From Eumeta japonica (taxonomy: Eukaryota; Arthropoda; Insecta; Lepidoptera; Psychidae), in NCBI GenBank assembly GCA_005406025.1, contig BGZK01000004.1, positions 186,001 through 250,000 on the forward strand: 64,000 nt of DNA. Direction: 5' to 3'. Below, in pieces: positions 53,501 to 59,500 of the stretch. Position 1 is the stretch's first letter. Each line of letters starts with the position of its first letter. Under the pieces are notes generated by a model, which was not told the origin of the DNA, did not search any database, and saw nothing but the letters and a program-made list of their open reading frames with translations. A program made the translations under genes and the position numbers.

Positions 53501-56500
53501 GGCGCCTCACCAGTCCATCCACGCCAAGCTGCAGGAGACCAAGGCCTTGGAGCGCTCCCCGCACAAGACCTCGCCGCAAAAACAGCGCAAGAAGCTTCAG
53601 GGTCACAGCTTCGACGAGGGCGCCGTGCATGAAGGTATCTCAACAATTAAACGTTAATGAATTTTTTTAGTTAGAATTAAGTGAGTGAATTTTAACTGAA
53701 AATTCGCAATCAAAAATTCCTAATTCTCAAAATTCACAAAAGATAATCAGTGTTCGTTATTTTTTTTTATTATTTATTAACACAGAAGCTACACCTTCAC
53801 ATACAAGATTTTGTAAATGGATAACCCTTTCAGCTGCTAAAGCCGGTGAAGGCAAAGCGGAATTTAAATCGCCCCGCCGGCGGCCACGCTCCGCCGACCC
53901 TGCGCCCGCGCACTCCAAGCACCTGCCCAACGGCCACGAGCCGCACCCGCGCCCGCACAAACCTAGCGGTCAGTCGTTCGTAATACAACTATATAAATAT
54001 TTAGAACAATACATCCCTCAAATCTTGTCTATACATTTGACGCACTATATCAAACCTAAAGTTATCAACAGTATTATTCCGTCGAGCGTATTACTTAAAG
54101 CGAATCCTTATTCAGAATTAAAGAATTATTTAACAACATTATTGATCTCAATCAACGCGGAGCGAATATTTGTAGCCAAAAGAGTCAATCACCTTACTGT
54201 GGGCGCAGTGAGGCAACACCAATTTCGTGACCGACAACTGATAAATGGCTTTCGCTGCAAATACACGCGCATTAATTATAATCTCTAATGATTTAAATAT
54301 TCACACTGATTTTTTTACAAAAAGTCAACGTATATTTGGCATTAGAATGGCGACTTTTTAAACATTAGTACGTTTATGTTAAATGTCAAGTTAAAAATAA
54401 TAAATCTTAATACCTTCTATTAACAAAAAATCGCAGTCAATTTGTCAACCGTAGTTCAGTATAATATTTTATTTGTAATAACAGACAAATATTTTTTTCC
54501 CATATTTTACTTCAAAGTTTTTGTAATGTATAAGTTATCAAACCATTTCATTAAAAACAATGAACAGCCTAAAATGCATAATTCATATCGTACGTAGCTT
54601 GAATTTTATCAATAAGTTCTGCTAAGTCACATATAGCCTGAATGAATAACATTTAGCTTGCATTAGTCTATGTATCCCCCTTTTCATGAGCGTGTGCGCA
54701 GCCTGCGTCTATTTTCTTCTTCTGTAGTTGAAACTCTGTTGTCCACCCGTTTAGGTTTGCCGTTGAGTAGTAGAGGCAGTAGAGTTAGGAGTTCGGTGTC
54801 GGTGACTCGGACGGCGAAGTCGCCGAGTTGCCCGACCAAGTCGCCGGTCACCCAAAGGCGCAGCCGAAGCGTGTCCAAAGTGGGCATTAAATTGGGTGCG
54901 TAACCGAATTGGCAATCACGCGGTTTGTGGCACCGACTCCGTTCATCTTTCTGTCTGCAAGGCAAGATTAAACCGACACTACATGGCATATATCTTCAAT
55001 TATATGTTATAAACGTTATGTTTATATGATGGTATATAAAAAAAAACGTTAAAATAATTAAATGATAAAAAATGACAGAAAGGTAAACTTCCAAAATTGT
55101 CTGTCATGACAACAATTGGTTTGTGTGATTAGCCGGTCGGTGCAACAACCAACTGCGAATGCGCATTGGCACACTCTGACGCGTCCGCTTCGAGATCACC
55201 AGTTGTCGTGTGTTATTGTCCGTTACGCATCTTCACTGTCAGTCTGAAGCTTTTTATTGTTTGTCCAAAAGCATTTGATACGAGAAACCTATGTTTGTGA
55301 AGTGTCCAACCTATTATAACTTTGAGATTGTTATTTTCATTAAAAAAAACTGCTTTGAAATAATTAACGACATACGAGTCACTAGCGGGCACCCGTTTTA
55401 ATCACCATGTTGAAACGTGAAGGCTTACCCTTTGTGTGTGTGTGTGTGTGTTTAATGGCAATTTTGACTCTCACAGTGCATTTATATCATTCGTAGTGCA
55501 AGTGTGTTCGCTGTTGTGTTTGTGATTTAGTGTAACAATTATTATATAAGATAATGTAATAACTCCTTTTGTATCCATTATTTCTATTAGATATTGTGAA
55601 CCGTCCGCAAAGTGCAATGTAATCTAAGGTACGTAAGAGGAGAGTGGGAGGAAGAAACCTAGTGCAATAACATGAGATCGTATAAAAAGGAGAACGGGCA
55701 TGAATGTAATAGTATAGTCGTAGCGTGCTTGTAGATGCGGCTAACGCAACAACAGACAATGTGACAAGCGCAAGTTCAAGATAATGAATGGTGCTATTTC
55801 ATGACCGCCATAATGTCCTGGAAAAATATATGGTATCCTACACGCTATCAGAATCACGTACCGACCTACAATATATAGATACATAAAAGATCGATACAGT
55901 GGCGGCGCTAGGCGTCGGCGACGTCGGCGACCGCCGACGGCCTCGCGCCTGAAGGGGCCTCGCAAACAAAAAAGTTTTGCCTACAAGTTAATAAAAAGAG
56001 GCCTCGCAAAAAGTTTTGCCTACAAGTTATTAAAAAGAGGCCTCGCAAACCTGATGTCGCCGACGTCACCTGCGCTGACGTCACGCCGGCGTAGCCGCCA
56101 CTGGATCGATAAATTAATGGCGCAGTGACAACTAGGAGCTACGAAATATTTGTCAAAAACGAACACTGACACCTGTCTGTCAAACAGTATTGTAGTCGTC
56201 ATTGTAATGGCCGTTAAGTAGTCGACAAAGAGCTTGCTTACAACAAATCCTTTGTCTTCTATTCATAAGAAGAGCTCGAGTAGCCCATCAAATATCCTAT
56301 TCTTTTCTAAAAGGCCGGCAACACACTAGTGACTTCTCGCAGGTTGTGAGTGCCGGTGAACGGCGACGACAACTTGCTCCCTGGTGCCTCGCATGCCTCT
56401 TTACCTCTTAACTTGCTGTAAATAAATGAATAATTAAATCAACAGACTCGGTTCGAAATACATAAATTTAGTTGTCAGGTTAAGCGTAATACGTATATAT

Positions 56501-59500
56501 AAATTGAAGATACTATTATTTTTTGAATGCACAGAATAATAAGCCTTATATTATTTATGTCACCCTTATATTATTTGCTCCGAACCAAATTCGTTGGCAT
56601 TCACCATACGGTGTACGGAGCTCACATAGCGCATCATACCAACCGGAATATCGTACGTACATTACGCCACTCCAATTGATCCATATTATTCGGTGGTTTG
56701 GCTGCACATTGTCAAAACTAAATTCACAGACGACGAGCCCATACCGCAGCGCAGCGCGTCCGTAGCCAAGGAGCAGTACTGGGACGACTCGCCCGTGGTG
56801 AAGTCGCCGCCGGAGCCCACGCGGGTCAAGTCCCCGGAGCAGCTGAACGTCCGCTCTCCGGACCCGGTCAACTGGACCGTGCCCCTGGACACGGGCAAGA
56901 CCTTCACGGTCACGCAAAACGTGAAGAGCGGTGAGTCGCGACACAACACCCTCAGGACTAGATTCCATGACAACCTCACCATACGGTAGACGTAGCGTGA
57001 CACTTGACGATTATGAGATTGCTATATCGCGGTATGATATAAGTCATGAATATTAAAATTTATTAATTAATGAATATCTAAAATGTTAAATTACCGATTG
57101 AATCCCAGAATTGTTGAGTCGTTCGTTTTATTAAGCGATAGTCTTGTTTAGTAGTGACTATTATTTTACTTATCGTTACCTAAGTTTATTTATGAAATTA
57201 ATATAAAGCCAATTATAAGGAATACTATTAATATGTATTTTATACACTTCCAATATACTTACCTTCTTTGTTATTATATTTCGCCCGGTAACTTAGAAAT
57301 GTTAACTTTTAAATTATTTATTAATTATAAGTAAGGATATTAAATACATATTTTGCCGGCAGTGAAAGCCGTAGTAAGTAAAACATAGAATAAAGTTATC
57401 TGTAAAACTAGTTAGCGACATAAGACTCATTTCAAACAAGATATAAAAAGTATCTATTTACAATTATATTTTTCATTATTATTTTAAAATTAATTACCTA
57501 GTAAGCAACTGTCACTGGCACATAGTACACTCTCATGCTAAACACCGATTAGACATCATTTTATATTACAATCGTCATCTATTGTTTGGCAGTAATGTAG
57601 TATTTATGTTATTTTCCATTTAAGTTACTTATTCTACCAACTTGACTTCTCATTACAAAGTACACTGATTTTATTAGTCTTGGCAAAACTAGCTTCACCT
57701 CTGACACATTTGAGAACACAATAGAATGGTGTGGGTATAGACTACTAATTTTAACGAATATCCGTCGATCTACTCATCCTCATTGATTTTCTCTCCTGTT
57801 TGTGTTTTTGACTGTCATCTGTATTAATTTTATTTTAAAGTTCACACAATCTATACCGCCAAAATAAATACCGATTCATAAATATCATAGTAGACTGTAA
57901 TTTATTGTCGCAATAAAATATTTGTATTTTAACTCACTATCTTTCTGTCTAATTGAAAAAGATGTGCCGATCGATCAAAAGCAATCGGCGTAAAATTAGT
58001 AACTAATTATCACATCGACCAACAGATGTGAACTTTAAATAAATCATTTTGTTTTTGTTTGGTCATACACATGTCGGTGCCGGTGCATTTCAGATGAGGG
58101 CGTAAAGCGCCCTAGCTCTGAGTTTAAGGCGGGCTCCGCCCCGGACGAGCAGGGCGCGCCCCACGCCGCCGCCTAGACGTCACACGCCGATCCACACCGC
58201 ACACCTTAAAACGAGCGCGACGCGCCGCAGTGACCTCACACTAACTTGCCGCGCTAAAACCCCGAAATCGCGACGCGACGAGGCCACTGCGGCGCGCAAC
58301 ACTAGCGACATTAACCACATAATATATAATCTGTTTTATATATCTACGAATAGTTCATGATTAAATTATGTTAATCCAATAACGAGGTGCTTTTTCATTT
58401 TGACTGTACTCTGCTGAGGCGTCGACCACGTATGTACCCACTTGACTGTGTGTTTTCGATGTGTGCACCCACCCCACTGTCGCAGCGCTGGCTGAGTAGA
58501 CCGTCACTGCATGCAGTTGCCGCCGCGCGCTGTCGATAAGATGCCGCCCCGACATCGAGTAACGCAAACAACAGACATAAAGAATGTTACTAACCGATCG
58601 CGGGTAAAATTAAATGCATCAGTTAATGTAGCTAGTAACAGCTACGCACAACTAACGACAAATATGAGCATAATTTTCTAGATTTTAAATAAAGCATGAT
58701 ATTTATCTCTAGATAGTATTTCAATATATAACGATGTCATACAAGTTAATAAACGTTGAATTCTCTACGACAAGGGAGCATCTTCTCGACAGTGGCCATT
58801 CTATACTCCTCATTTTTTTTATACATATTGTAAGCATTATTTAAGGATAGTTTACGAGTAGGTATAACGACTTTATAAACTAAATAATACATAGTAGGAC
58901 GAATTTTATGATAAATGCCTTATGATTGATAAATTAATAAAAATATTAAGTTAATAGCGTGATAGTATACGATGATATAATTAAATTGGCATAATGTTTC
59001 TGGAACATATAATTATTAAAAATGTGCATGTTTCCTATGACAAATTTGAAGTTCATGAAATATTATTGTATAAAGGATAGCATTTCTAAGACAGAAAATA
59101 TTGTAATTTTTTAAATCGAATCCTTTAATATTTCCATCAGTACCTGCATGTTACAAGGTGAACGATATTAGAATGAAGTGAGTTTTGTATATTCTTTAGA
59201 CGGGCTGTCTATAAATTATAAGAAAAATTGGGATTTATGTAAAAAATAATGTTAATCAAGATTGAAGTAAAAAAAAAATAAACTTTTTCGCTCATAGAGC
59301 CTTTTTTAGGGTTCCGAGGCAAATGGCAAAAACGAAACTCATAGTTTCCTCATGTCCGTTCGTATATCATAGGCAAAATATTAAAAAACTACAATACGTA
59401 TATTGATGAAAATCATAGTGTAGGTGTATTTTATAAGCCGCTACTTATTTTGGGAGTTAAATATCACATATAAATATTTTTAGGAGTCTAAAAAACTCCA

